Assembly: GCA_038253885.1 (NCBI GenBank)
Contig: JBBSGP010000033.1
Location: 1-34,526, forward strand
Direction: 5' to 3'
DNA from: JALZAQ01 sp038253885
GTDB taxonomy: Bacteria > Gemmatimonadota > Gemmatimonadetes > Gemmatimonadales > Gemmatimonadaceae
DNA length: 34,526 nt
In this document: positions 23,286 to 31,708 of the stretch, one piece after another
How positions within the stretch are numbered: the stretch's first letter is position 1
Layout of the letters: every line of letters starts with the position of its first letter
Made by a program: the position numbers and the translations under genes
The notes under the pieces: generated by a model
Seen by the model: the letters and a program-made list of their open reading frames with translations, nothing else
Told to the model about the DNA's origin: nothing
The model's database searches: none

Positions 23286-25949
23286 TCACTCCGCTCGCAG
23301 CGTGATTGCCGGATCGACCCGGGCGGCACGCCACGCCGGCACCCCGCACGCCACCACGGACACTCCGGCCAGCAGAGCGATGACCCCGAGATAGGTGATG
23401 GGGTCGAGACGCGAGACGCCGAAGAGCATCGCGGCGATGGCCCGGCTTGCCGCTACGGCCCCGGCCAGGCCCAGCCCGACGCCGAGCGCGGCGAGGGTCA
23501 GTCCCTGCCGAAGCACCAGGGCGACGATGGTTCCTCGCGTTGCACCCAGCGCGGCGCGCACTCCGATCTCGCGCGTCCGTTCCGCGACGCTGCCGGACAG
23601 CACTCCGTAGATGCCGGCGGTCGCGAGCACGAGGGCCGCGAGCGCGAACGCCTCGAACACGACGAGCGCGAATCGCCTCTCGGCCGCCGAGGCGGCAAGC
23701 AGCTCGTCCATCGTCGCGACGCGAACGACTGGCTGATCCTTGTCGACCGACCAGATGGCCCGGCGAACGGCTGGCGCGAGCGACGCCGCCTCTCCGCGCG
23801 TTCGGATGACCAATGACATCGCGTCGTCGGCCCAGTGCCACTGGGTTGAGGGGATATACACGGCATTCGACTGGCTCACCGCCAGCGACATCTGCTTCAC
23901 GTCGCCCACCACGCCGACGATGGTATAAGGACTTCCCTCCGTCGGCCCCATCGTCAAACGCTGACCGAGCGGTTCGATTCCGGGGAATAGACGTCTCGCG
24001 TAGGATTCATTGATGAGCGCCACGCGCGGGGCGCCGGCTCCGTCGTGATCGTCGATCCGCCGTCCACGCACGAGCGGGATGTGCAGGGTTTCGACGTAAC
24101 CCGGGCTCACCGCGTAGCGAAATGCGCTCGCGTCCTGGTCGTCGCGAATTGTCGGTATCGATTCGAAGCGGGCCCCATACGAATCGAAGTCACCGCTCAA
24201 CGGCAGCTGGCTGGTGAGCGCCGCACCGGCGACTCCGGGCACGTGACGAACCGCCTCGAGCACGTCGGCGAAGAATCGGTGGGTCGTGCTGTCGCTGGCG
24301 AACCGGTGGCCGGCAGTCTGCACCTGCATCGAGAGGACCTGCCGTGAATCGAAACCGACGGCAACCGCGAACAGCTGCTTCAGGCTGCGCAGAAGGAGTC
24401 CGGAGCTCACGAGCAGCACGAGCGCCAGCCCGACCTCCGCCACGACGAGCGCGCTGCGCGTGCGCCGGTGGCTGCCGGCCGTTCGCCGCGAGCCGTTCTG
24501 CAACGCGCGATACGGGTCGCTGCGCGCCGCCTGGAGCGCCGGCGTCAATCCAAATGCGATACCGATCAGCGTCGTGATCGCGAGCCCGAAACCGAACACC
24601 GCCCGATCGACACCGATGGCACCGATACGCGGCAGTCCTGGAGGGCTGAGAGCAACCATGGCGCGCTCTCCGGCGATCGCCACGAGCATGCCCACCAACC
24701 CACCCATCGCCGCGAGCAGGAGACTCTCGGTGAGCAGCTGCCTCACCAGCCGGTTGCTCCCCGCGCCAAGAGCGGCGCGTAGCGCGAACTCTGCACGCCG
24801 GTGCACGCCGCGGGCGAGCAGCAGGTTCGTGACGTTCACGCAAGCGATCAGGAGCACCAGGATCACGGCGCCGAGAATCGCGAGAAGGGCTGGCTTGACG
24901 CCACGGGTGACCTCGTCCTGAAGCGACGCCGCGAGGAACTCGATGGTGGGGCCGTACGTCGGGGGATGCTCTTCGCTCAGGATGGCCCGCCCCAGCACGT
25001 TCAGCTCACGGGTCGCCATATCCGAGCTAAGTCCGGGCCGGAGCCGGCCCACCGTGCGAAGGTGGTGACCCCATGCCCGGCCCTGCGACATGTCGTATTG
25101 CAGGGGCGCCCACAGCTCGGCCGACGGGGCCAACACATTCTCGAAATCATTCGGCATGACGCCGACGACCAGATAGCCGTTGTCCCCGGCGACCCGCGTC
25201 TCATCGAGCGTGATGCGACGGCCGACGATCGTGCGATCCCCGGCGAAGCGCCGCCGCCACAGCGCATCGCTGAGGATCACCACATGCGGTCCGTTGAGCC
25301 GATCCTCCGAGCTCTCGAAGTCCCTGCCCAATGCCGGCTTGACGCCCAGAACGCGAAAGAAGCTCGCGCTGACCCGCTGTCCGTCGAGACGCTCGGGCTG
25401 GTCGCCACCGGTCATCGTCGGTTGCCACGCCTTGAGTACCGCCAGAGCGTCGAACGAGCGAGTTCGCTCGGCCAACCGCCGATACATGCCGAAAGAACCA
25501 TCGTTGCGAGCTCCCTCTCCGTGCGCACGGAGCTCCGAGATCATCATGATCTGCCCCGCTCGCGGATATGGCAGCGGCTCGAAGAGGATCGGATTCACCG
25601 CGCTGAAGATCGCGGTCGTGGCACCGATCCCCAGCGCGAGAGTCAGGACGGCGATGGCCGTGAAGCCCGGGTCGGTGCGCAGGCGGCGGGCGGCGTAGCG
25701 GAGGTCAGCGACTACCGTGTCCACGACGTTCTCCCACCCGTACCCGCGCACCCGCTCGGCGAGCACGGTAACGCCGCCCACCTCGAGACGCGCGGCGCGG
25801 CGCGCCTCGTCGTCCGAGAGCCCACGCGCGAGGTGCGCGGCGGTGGCCTGCTCGAGGTAGTGCTGAACCTCGTCGACGACGTCCTGGTTGGTGTCGGACC
25901 GGTTGGTGAGCGCCCTCAAGCCGCGCGCGAGGTGCCGAAACAGCGACAC
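23286..25949 (-). CDS. FtsX/MacB-type ABC permease of the ADOP kind (large duplicated permease)
   Basis: The 887-residue protein starts at GTG 25949, 4 bp after the PadR stop. Residues 1-75 are the cytosolic prefix domain typical of ADOP permeases (DVVDEVQHYLEQATAAHLAR). A first membrane segment with FTAIAVLTLALGIGATTAIF is followed by a MacB-like periplasmic domain. Then come an FtsX bundle (ILGAVILVLLIACVNVTNLL), a second periplasmic domain (LALVLLVSSGLLLRSLKQLF onward) and a final FtsX bundle containing RTREIGVRAALGATRGTIV. So the MacB-FtsX unit is present twice. These proteins are abundant in Acidobacteria and Gemmatimonadota and usually lack their own ATPase gene. No ATPase lies nearby here. 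They are thought to move lipids, peptides or drugs through the envelope; the cargo is unknown. Confidence 0.93.
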   Translation of the reverse strand: MSLFRHLARGLRALTNRSDTNQDVVDEVQHYLEQATAAHLARGLSDDEARRAARLEVGGVTVLAERVRGYGWENVVDTVVADLRYAARRLRTDPGFTAIAVLTLALGIGATTAIFSAVNPILFEPLPYPRAGQIMMISELRAHGEGARNDGSFGMYRRLAERTRSFDALAVLKAWQPTMTGGDQPERLDGQRVSASFFRVLGVKPALGRDFESSEDRLNGPHVVILSDALWRRRFAGDRTIVGRRITLDETRVAGDNGYLVVGVMPNDFENVLAPSAELWAPLQYDMSQGRAWGHHLRTVGRLRPGLSSDMATRELNVLGRAILSEEHPPTYGPTIEFLAASLQDEVTRGVKPALLAILGAVILVLLIACVNVTNLLLARGVHRRAEFALRAALGAGSNRLVRQLLTESLLLAAMGGLVGMLVAIAGERAMVALSPPGLPRIGAIGVDRAVFGFGLAITTLIGIAFGLTPALQAARSDPYRALQNGSRRTAGSHRRTRSALVVAEVGLALVLLVSSGLLLRSLKQLFAVAVGFDSRQVLSMQVQTAGHRFASDSTTHRFFADVLEAVRHVPGVAGAALTSQLPLSGDFDSYGARFESIPTIRDDQDASAFRYAVSPGYVETLHIPLVRGRRIDDHDGAGAPRVALINESYARRLFPGIEPLGQRLTMGPTEGSPYTIVGVVGDVKQMSLAVSQSNAVYIPSTQWHWADDAMSLVIRTRGEAASLAPAVRRAIWSVDKDQPVVRVATMDELLAASAAERRFALVVFEAFALAALVLATAGIYGVLSGSVAERTREIGVRAALGATRGTIVALVLRQGLTLAALGVGLGLAGAVAASRAIAAMLFGVSRLDPITYLGVIALLAGVSVVACGVPAWRAARVDPAITLRAE

Positions 25950-25953
25950 GGAC

Positions 25954-26289
25954 TCAGCCCTCGGCTCTCAGGAGCCGCGCAACCGCCGAGGTACGGCGCT
26001 CCCAGTCCGCGGTCTCGACGGCAAGATGCCGGCGGCCGGTGCGCGTGAGCGAGTAGAACTTTGCCCGGCGCGAGTTCTCCGTCTGGCGCCACTCGGCGTC
26101 GAGCCACCCCGCGCGCTCCAGCCGTTTGAGCGCCGTCAGGAGTGATCCCGGATTCACCTTGAAGACCCCTCGGGAGATCTGCTCGACACGGCGGGCGATG
26201 CCGAATCCGTGCATCGGCTGGAGGCTGAGCGTCTTGAGGATCAGCATGTCCAGCGTGCCCTGAATGACGTCGGTGTTCGTCTCGTCCAC
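25954..26289 (-). CDS. PadR-family transcriptional regulator
   Basis: The GTG at 26289 has GGGGGAG about 4 bases upstream and opens a 111-residue protein. It is a compact PadR winged helix: VIQGTLDMLILKTLSLQPMH, then GFGIARRVEQIS, NPGSLLTALKRLERAGWL and RRAKFYSLTRTGRRHLAVE. PadR proteins of this short type repress a neighbouring membrane-transport gene and respond to an unknown stress or ligand. It is the first gene of a pair with the ADOP permease, the most common arrangement for this family in the phylum, so it should control that permease and itself. Confidence 0.93.
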   Translation of the reverse strand: MDETNTDVIQGTLDMLILKTLSLQPMHGFGIARRVEQISRGVFKVNPGSLLTALKRLERAGWLDAEWRQTENSRRAKFYSLTRTGRRHLAVETADWERRTSAVARLLRAEG

Positions 26290-26318
26290 GGAACTCCCCC
26301 ACTATGGGTGTGGACCGA

Positions 26319-26347
26319 GATTTAGCTCCCTTCCTTTTGACTGTCAA
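26319..26347 (-). promoter_or_regulatory. Promoter of the PadR-ADOP permease pair
   Basis: On the minus strand a perfect TTGACA (26347-26342) is followed after 17 bases by TAAATC (26324-26319), three of six matching the -10 consensus. The region is AT-rich for this genome and lies 30 bp before the PadR start. A partial self-match around GTCAAAAGGAAGG is too weak to call an operator. Confidence 0.55.
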
Positions 26348-26397
26348 GATGTGATAATCAGGAGGAGGTCGAGACGTCCTCCCCGTGAGTCTGAGCG

Positions 26398-27831
26398 CTA
26401 CGGCATGGTATGCGGAATGGGGACCAGGGCCGTGGCGATCCCGCGCAGCATGCCTCTGAACATCACGCGGTGTATCGGATAGAGACCATACCAGTAGACC
26501 AACCCCGCCAGCCCGAGCGGCTCGAAGATCGCCGTCTGCCGAATCACCGATCCCGAGCCTTTGCGCTGCACCTCGAATTGAAGCCACGCGCGGCCCGGCA
26601 GCCGCATCTCCGCGCGCAGACGCAGTAGACTGTCCGGCTCGAAAGCCTCGACGCGCCAGAAATCGACATGACTGCCCACCTCCGGCAGGTCGGGATGAAT
26701 TCGGCCGCGCCTCAGGCCGGGACCTCCCGTCCAGAGGTCAACAAGCCCCCGCACGCGCCACAGGACGTTCGCGTAATACCAGCCGGCCTTTCCTCCGATT
26801 CGACGAATCGGCTCGAACGCCTCGGCGGGCGTCTTGGTGGTCACGACCGTAAGTGACTCGATTATGCGGGAGCCGTACCGTTCGCCACCCCACGTCTTGG
26901 TTTCTTCCGCCGAGCGGAGTGACTCGGCCCAGCACCTCCGGGCTGCCTCCTCATCCTCGCTCGACAGCGCACGCCGGACCATCTCGGTCAGGCCGGCGGG
27001 CCGGATCGCGAAGCGCGTCAAAGCCGAATTGTCGCGGACCACCGTCGGATTGCGCATCCCCTCGATGAGCGGCTTGCCGACTCGCGCGTAGACGGGGGTC
27101 ACCAATGCGAGCCAGAGGCTGGACAATCGCGGTGTCAGCAAAGGCACGGAGATCAGATGTCGTCGCAGCCCGCGCTGGCGCGCGTACTCGCGCATGATGT
27201 CGCCATAGGACGAGACATCCCGTCCGCCGATCTCGAATACTCGCTCCTCGCTCTCCATGTCCGCGGCGGCAGCGAGGTATGCGATCAGATCATCTATCCC
27301 GATAGGCTGAGTGGGTGTGGAAACCCAGTGCGGGCAGATCATGACCGGAAGGCGCTCTACCAATGCTCGGATCAACTCGAACGACAGGCTTCCCGACCCG
27401 ATCACAACCGATGCGCGAAACTCGATCACCGGCACTCCGGCAGAGCGCAATGCCTCGCCCGTCTCCTGCCGGCTCCGGAGATGCGAGGAGAGAGACGCGG
27501 AGGGCTCGCCCAACGCGCCGAGGTAGATGATCCGCCGTACACCCGCGTCCCTGGCGCTCGCCGCGAAATTCAGCGCACCACGCCGATCCCGCTCCTCGAA
27601 AGCGCTTCCGGCCGCCAGCGAATGGACCAGGTAGTAGGCGACATCAACTCCCGATAGAGCACGATCCAGAGACCGTCGATCGAGCACGTCGCCCTGGACG
27701 GTTTCGATTCCGTCGGGCACGCGGGATCGGACTGACTCGGGCTCCCGAGCCATGCAGCGAACCTCTCGTTCCCCGAGGGCACGCACGAGGCGTCCGCCGA
27801 TGTAGCCGGAGACGCCGGTCACCAGGATCAA
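26398..27831 (-). CDS. SDR-type NAD(P)-binding protein with C-terminal DUF2867-like domain
   Basis: The 477-residue protein begins at TTG 27831, after AAGAGGGG. Residues 1-300 are an atypical extended SDR: TGVSGYIGGRL is the dinucleotide glycine motif (5-15), with VQGDVLDRRSL, VAYYLVHSL, IIYLGALG and later FEIGGRDVSSYGDIMREYA. Residues about 335-475 are DUF2867-like (WGGERYGSRIIESLTVVTTK to the end), an SRPBCC-like fold. Members with this build are common and unassigned; a role in reducing a lipid or quinone-like molecule is possible. It is the last gene of a five-gene leftward operon and starts 7 bp after the previous stop. Confidence 0.87.
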   Translation of the reverse strand: MILVTGVSGYIGGRLVRALGEREVRCMAREPESVRSRVPDGIETVQGDVLDRRSLDRALSGVDVAYYLVHSLAAGSAFEERDRRGALNFAASARDAGVRRIIYLGALGEPSASLSSHLRSRQETGEALRSAGVPVIEFRASVVIGSGSLSFELIRALVERLPVMICPHWVSTPTQPIGIDDLIAYLAAAADMESEERVFEIGGRDVSSYGDIMREYARQRGLRRHLISVPLLTPRLSSLWLALVTPVYARVGKPLIEGMRNPTVVRDNSALTRFAIRPAGLTEMVRRALSSEDEEAARRCWAESLRSAEETKTWGGERYGSRIIESLTVVTTKTPAEAFEPIRRIGGKAGWYYANVLWRVRGLVDLWTGGPGLRRGRIHPDLPEVGSHVDFWRVEAFEPDSLLRLRAEMRLPGRAWLQFEVQRKGSGSVIRQTAIFEPLGLAGLVYWYGLYPIHRVMFRGMLRGIATALVPIPHTMP

Positions 27832-27838
27832 TGTTGTC

Positions 27839-28888
27839 TCATCCCCTCTTCCCGCCCCCCATCCGCGCGCGAATCGAAAGGAGACGGTTCACGATGCGAC
27901 GGTGTGCGCGGAGCGCCGCGCTCATGTTGCGATCGTATTGCCGCAGCTGACTCCTCGCGATGTCGATCTGGGCGATGATCTCTTTCACCTGCGCTCGCGT
28001 CAGTGGCGGGCTCCGCAGATCCGGTCTCGACCTGTTCATCGGCCCGTAGCGGGCGAGCCACAGTCGCGCGCGCGGTCCCGGCAGCGCCGAGCGATCGCTT
28101 GCGCTCACGATCGCCTTGGCCTTGGCGAATGCCGCCGCGCCATCGTAATTCTCGTCGCCGATGTGATACGTCCCGTTGCCGTTGAGCGGCCAGCCGTCGA
28201 GCAGCGCTTGGGCGTCGTCGTTCAGCTTCTGCTCCGCCTTCAGCTTGGATTGCAGCTCCGCTCGCACGGCATCGCAGGGAGGAGGCGCCGCCTGAGCCTC
28301 GGCGAGGATCCGATCCCACATTCCATCCGCTAGCCGCAGCGTGTTCTTGAGGTTCGCATCCACGCTCTTCGCATAATCCTCATCCGCGATCGACAGCTCG
28401 CGCGTCTTGAGCGCGAGCTCCAGAATCGTCCCGGCCAATGCCGCCGGAGGTGCGACTTCGGCGTCGGCGGCGAGCTGCTTGTAGAAAACACCCAGCGCTC
28501 CCCGTACCTCCTCCGCTCGTTGGAGAAGCGCCTTCTCGATGACGTGGTGCGCCACGTCGATCGCGACCTCCTCTCCGACAGCCTCACCCACGCCGAGCCC
28601 TACTTCCTTGAGCGCCTCGCGCAGCTCCTTCTGTGCCTCGTCGTCATTCTTGGCCGATTCGTCGTAAAGATCCTGCACGTTCTTCAGCTTCTTCTTGTAA
28701 TCCTCCCACACTTTGTCGTCGCACGTGGGCTTGGGCGGGTCCTTGCGGCCGCAGTTGGCGCTCCGGCATACGCCCGCCTTCGCGTTGGCGACCCGGGGCA
28801 AGGCGTGGAAGATCGAGACGGCAACCACGACGGCGAGCACGCTCGACAGAGGGGGGCCGGACCGACGTATGGACATGCCGGGCTCCAT
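27839..28888 (-). CDS. Secreted, mostly helical protein of unknown function
   Basis: From the ATG at 28888 (AGGA upstream) the product has 349 residues. A second ATG at 28876 is possible. Residues 5-36 are a signal peptide with a cut near RVANA. The mature part starts with a short Cys-containing stretch (VCRSANCGRKDPPKPTCDD). The rest is rich in charged helices, for example VWEDYKKKLKNVQDLYDESA and ELREALKEVGLGVGEAVGEE, with likely coiled coils near 55-90 and 290-340. I recognise no family. It is the fourth gene of a leftward operon and is followed after 7 bp by an SDR-DUF2867 gene, so it probably works in the periplasm or outside the cell. Confidence 0.7.
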   Translation of the reverse strand: MEPGMSIRRSGPPLSSVLAVVVAVSIFHALPRVANAKAGVCRSANCGRKDPPKPTCDDKVWEDYKKKLKNVQDLYDESAKNDDEAQKELREALKEVGLGVGEAVGEEVAIDVAHHVIEKALLQRAEEVRGALGVFYKQLAADAEVAPPAALAGTILELALKTRELSIADEDYAKSVDANLKNTLRLADGMWDRILAEAQAAPPPCDAVRAELQSKLKAEQKLNDDAQALLDGWPLNGNGTYHIGDENYDGAAAFAKAKAIVSASDRSALPGPRARLWLARYGPMNRSRPDLRSPPLTRAQVKEIIAQIDIARSQLRQYDRNMSAALRAHRRIVNRLLSIRARMGGGKRG

Positions 28889-28923
28889 GAAGATTCCTGT
28901 ACGCTGAGATGTTGTCCGACGCA

Positions 28924-29184
28924 TCAGACCGAGCCGGGCTTGATCTTCCTGAGCGCGGCCCAGATACCGCCAATGCCTGCGAGCACGGCCAGAAAGGAGA
29001 TCAGCAGCCCTTCCCATCCGTAGATCGGCCGGGTCTTGCTGAGCATGGGAATGGGCTGGCCTGCCCGATAGGCGGTCAGCGACATCGGGATGATGACGAT
29101 TCCGAATAGAATGAAGACGGTCGAGATGACGATCACTCGTCGCGGCGCTCCCGGCTCGAAGCCAGGGTCGATCTTCTCAGGCAT
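28924..29184 (-). CDS. Small two-pass membrane protein
   Basis: The 86-residue protein has hydrophobic segments at about 17-39 (VIVISTVFILFGIVIIPMSL) and 60-78 (LLISFLAVLAGIGGIWAAL), joined by a short loop with QPIPMLSKTRPIYGWEG. Both ends would face the same side. There is no known domain. It lies 26 bp after the serine hydrolase gene and 35 bp before the secreted-protein gene, so it is part of the same operon. The ATG at 29184 has no clear ribosome site. Confidence 0.7.
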   Translation of the reverse strand: MPEKIDPGFEPGAPRRVIVISTVFILFGIVIIPMSLTAYRAGQPIPMLSKTRPIYGWEGLLISFLAVLAGIGGIWAALRKIKPGSV

Positions 29185-29210
29185 GCTCGCGCAGCACCCT
29201 GAAAGGCGGC

Positions 29211-30626
29211 TCAGCGCCGCGACAACAGAAATTCCTGGATCTTGCCGTCGGGGGTCCGGTACATCAGCGCCTGCGCGGGCACCGTGCCGACGGTGAACTG
29301 GAGCGATGCGACCTCCATCCCGCCGCGCTCCCTGGTCTGAACGACCCGCACGTTCGCGATCGGTCCCAGCTGCCGCAGCGCCGCGCTGGCCGCTGCGAGC
29401 TTCGCGGCGCTGAGGTAGGCGTCGAAGTCCTCGCCCAGAGTCGAGCGGTCTACCGCGCTCGTCTCCAGCTGCGCGAGGAACGCCTTGCCAGCGTCGAGAG
29501 CGGGAAGCCCGCTGATCGCCGGGACGTCGACATGCGGAAGAAGCTTGGCCACGAGCTCGGCGTTGAGAGCGCCGATCGCGGCGAAGTCGGCGTTGGAGAG
29601 GAGCACCACGGCCGAGCGAGTGCTCGGCACGACAGTGTTCTGTGCGACGAAGCCGCTCACCGCGCCACCGTGCGAGAGCACGATGGACTCACCGCGATCG
29701 TTCACTCCCTCGCCACAGCCGTAACCCGTCGAGCGGCCGTCAGCGAGCCGCCGTGCTGTGGTCAACGTCCGGTACGACGCCGGAGACAGGATCTTGTGGT
29801 CGACCAGAGCGCGGTCCCACGCCAGCAGATCGGTGGGCGTTGACCAGATCGCCCCCGCGGCCCCCGCCCATCCCTTCCCTTCGGGATCTGCGGGCACCGG
29901 GGTCGCCATGCTGAACGAGGTATAGCCCCTGGCCATCACCAACGCGGGCGATGGCGCCGGGTCGTAGGCGGTGTGCGTCATTCCGAGCGGACCGAAGAAG
30001 CGCCGCGCGAGGAAGGTGCCGAACGGCTGGCCGCTCACCCGCTCGATCACTCGGCCGAGAATGAGGAAGTTCGTGTTGCTGTAGGACCAACGCGTGCCGG
30101 GCTCGAAATCGAGGGGGCGCGTGGCGTACTCATTGATGATCGCTTCATCGGTCGCGGCCCGCTGCATCTCCTTGTCGACGAAGTCGAGCGGATAGTAGTC
30201 TCGATAGCCGGACACGTGGTGGCCGAGGTCGAGCAACGTGATGTCGCGCGCTCGAGTGAGCCGGGGCATGTATGTCGCGACACGGTCGCTGAGCGAGAGC
30301 TTCTTCTCGTCGGCGAGAACGAGCAGCGCCGCGCACGTGAACTGCTTGGTCACCGACCCGATGGCGAACAACGTCTCGGTCGTCACCGAGTCAGAGGTTC
30401 CGAGGGCGCGCACTCCGTAACCCTTCGCGAGTACGATCTTGCCACGCTGCATGACGCCAGCCGAGAGACCGATGAGCTGCTTCTCGGCGACCGTCCGGCG
30501 GATGATGCTGTCGAGCTCAGCGGCATTCGCCGGCGGCGAGCGGTCCACCGGCTGCGCGCCGGCCCGGCCGCACGGAAGCGACAGCGTTCCGATCGCAAAG
30601 GCTGTACAGATCATCCGCATCATCAT
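29211..30626 (-). CDS. Serine hydrolase of the class C beta-lactamase/D-aminopeptidase family
   Basis: The first ATG at 30626 has AAGGAAGG 6 bases upstream. Residues 1-24 are a signal peptide (cut near GRAGA). The hydrolase domain carries the nucleophile motif S91-V-T-K94, the second motif Y182-S-N184 and LSHGGAVSGF with the H-G-G form of the third motif. The usual LLNHTSG is LLDLGHHVSGY here. A C-terminal domain of about 110 residues ends with the strand-rich ALMYRTPDGKIQEFLLSR, as in several D-aminopeptidase or esterase relatives. It probably cuts a peptide or ester in the periplasm; a resistance role is not implied. It follows the PEGA/DUF5683-like gene by 24 bp in a leftward operon. Confidence 0.9.
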   Translation of the reverse strand: MMMRMICTAFAIGTLSLPCGRAGAQPVDRSPPANAAELDSIIRRTVAEKQLIGLSAGVMQRGKIVLAKGYGVRALGTSDSVTTETLFAIGSVTKQFTCAALLVLADEKKLSLSDRVATYMPRLTRARDITLLDLGHHVSGYRDYYPLDFVDKEMQRAATDEAIINEYATRPLDFEPGTRWSYSNTNFLILGRVIERVSGQPFGTFLARRFFGPLGMTHTAYDPAPSPALVMARGYTSFSMATPVPADPEGKGWAGAAGAIWSTPTDLLAWDRALVDHKILSPASYRTLTTARRLADGRSTGYGCGEGVNDRGESIVLSHGGAVSGFVAQNTVVPSTRSAVVLLSNADFAAIGALNAELVAKLLPHVDVPAISGLPALDAGKAFLAQLETSAVDRSTLGEDFDAYLSAAKLAAASAALRQLGPIANVRVVQTRERGGMEVASLQFTVGTVPAQALMYRTPDGKIQEFLLSRR

Positions 30627-30650
30627 GCTGCCTTCCTTTTCAGCGCGCGC

Positions 30651-31571
30651 TTACCTGGCTCGGCGAGAGTGCGAGAGCGACAGCCCGATCAACACTCTGC
30701 GGTCGGAGCCGGGCGCCAGGACCGGCTGCACCCTCGACTGGGCGCCAGCGCGAAATTCTAGTTCCGCGTTATGGGCCTCAGCGGTGTTGTAGGCGTCGGT
30801 CATGGAGTAGATCCACGTTACGACAGCCACGGTCGCGCCGACATACAGCGGCGTCAGATTCGCATCGCTGCAACCATATCCAGGCGAGCACACGGCACGC
30901 GACGAGGCGGCAGCCCCGGCGACGATCGATCCTATGTTCAGGACCAGAAGTGCCGTTCCCTTCCCCACCTGGCCGTTGTACATCTGGCCTCCTCCAGTGA
31001 TCAACAAGGAAATCAGCGCCGCCCTGCCAGGGCTCTTATAGAGGCTATTTGGCGGGGCGACTTGCGAGCTGCTTGTACCCTTCTTCGGTGTGGTCACATC
31101 GCTGGGGACGACGTTGCCGGGTGTCGTGCGGGGGGAAGACGGAGCGACAGCCTCGGCGATGTGACCGGCCTCCAGCGTGATGGCGTTCTTCGGAGTGAGG
31201 TCCAGCAGCGGCATCCCCCCGCGAACCGCCAGCGTCACCTCCCACCGGTATCTCTTACCTTGCCACTCGATCGGCCCGGAAGTGACGTGATAGGTGCCGG
31301 GTGCGAGGGCGATTTTTGTCGTGCCTGCCGCGTCGGTCTCTACCTCGGTTCTCTCCCCATTCGCCGCCAGCATGACCAGCGTCACGCCTTCGAGCGGGCG
31401 GCCGTACGGACGCCCCGGCTGGGGCATTGTCACGTAGACCTTGACGATGACCCGCCCGTCGGCGAGCAGATCGCCCACCTCTGCCTGTGCCGACACTCGC
31501 GGAGATGTGCTCAAATGGGCTATCAGCGCGGCACAACCGAAAAGAACGCGCGCGCGCGGGATGGGGAACAT
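30651..31571 (-). CDS. Exported protein with PEGA-like N-terminal domain and DUF5683-like membrane part
   Basis: The 306-residue protein from the ATG at 31571 has a signal peptide with a cut near RVSAQ. Residues 35-130 look like a beta-sandwich of the PEGA or carboxypeptidase-regulatory kind (VKVYVTMPQPGRPYGRPLEG, LAPGTYHVTSG). A Thr/Pro/Ser-rich linker lies at 135-175. The C-terminal part has the DUF5683-type hairpin AALISLLITGGGQMYNGQVG with KGTALLVLNIG, then a second membrane pair. The last residues, VLIGLSLSHSRR, resemble a final outer strand. Function is unknown. It is the first gene of the leftward operon, and its promoter must lie in the 137-bp divergent gap to the gene at 31709, where I could not settle on -35/-10 boxes. 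Confidence 0.75.
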   Translation of the reverse strand: MFPIPRARVLFGCAALIAHLSTSPRVSAQAEVGDLLADGRVIVKVYVTMPQPGRPYGRPLEGVTLVMLAANGERTEVETDAAGTTKIALAPGTYHVTSGPIEWQGKRYRWEVTLAVRGGMPLLDLTPKNAITLEAGHIAEAVAPSSPRTTPGNVVPSDVTTPKKGTSSSQVAPPNSLYKSPGRAALISLLITGGGQMYNGQVGKGTALLVLNIGSIVAGAAASSRAVCSPGYGCSDANLTPLYVGATVAVVTWIYSMTDAYNTAEAHNAELEFRAGAQSRVQPVLAPGSDRRVLIGLSLSHSRRAR

Positions 31572-31708
31572 GCGGCACTCTCTAATGGAGGTGCGCGAAT
31601 CTGCGAACCTTGCTCTCGCCAGGCAATAGGCGCGGGCGGCTGGCGCCACTGGGCGTGAGCAGATGCCTCCTACGGTCAGGTACATTTGAATTCCGACTGG
31701 AGACCTCA

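Noticed and set aside
21821..23329. 502-codon minus-strand frame across the PII and ammonium transporter genes
   Set aside because: It is rich in Arg/Gly/Glu with no domain and is antisense to two well-identified genes; a typical high-G+C shadow.
29211..30626. Antibiotic-resistance beta-lactamase
   Set aside because: The family includes many peptidases and esterases, the third motif is HGG rather than KTG, and there is an extra C-terminal domain.
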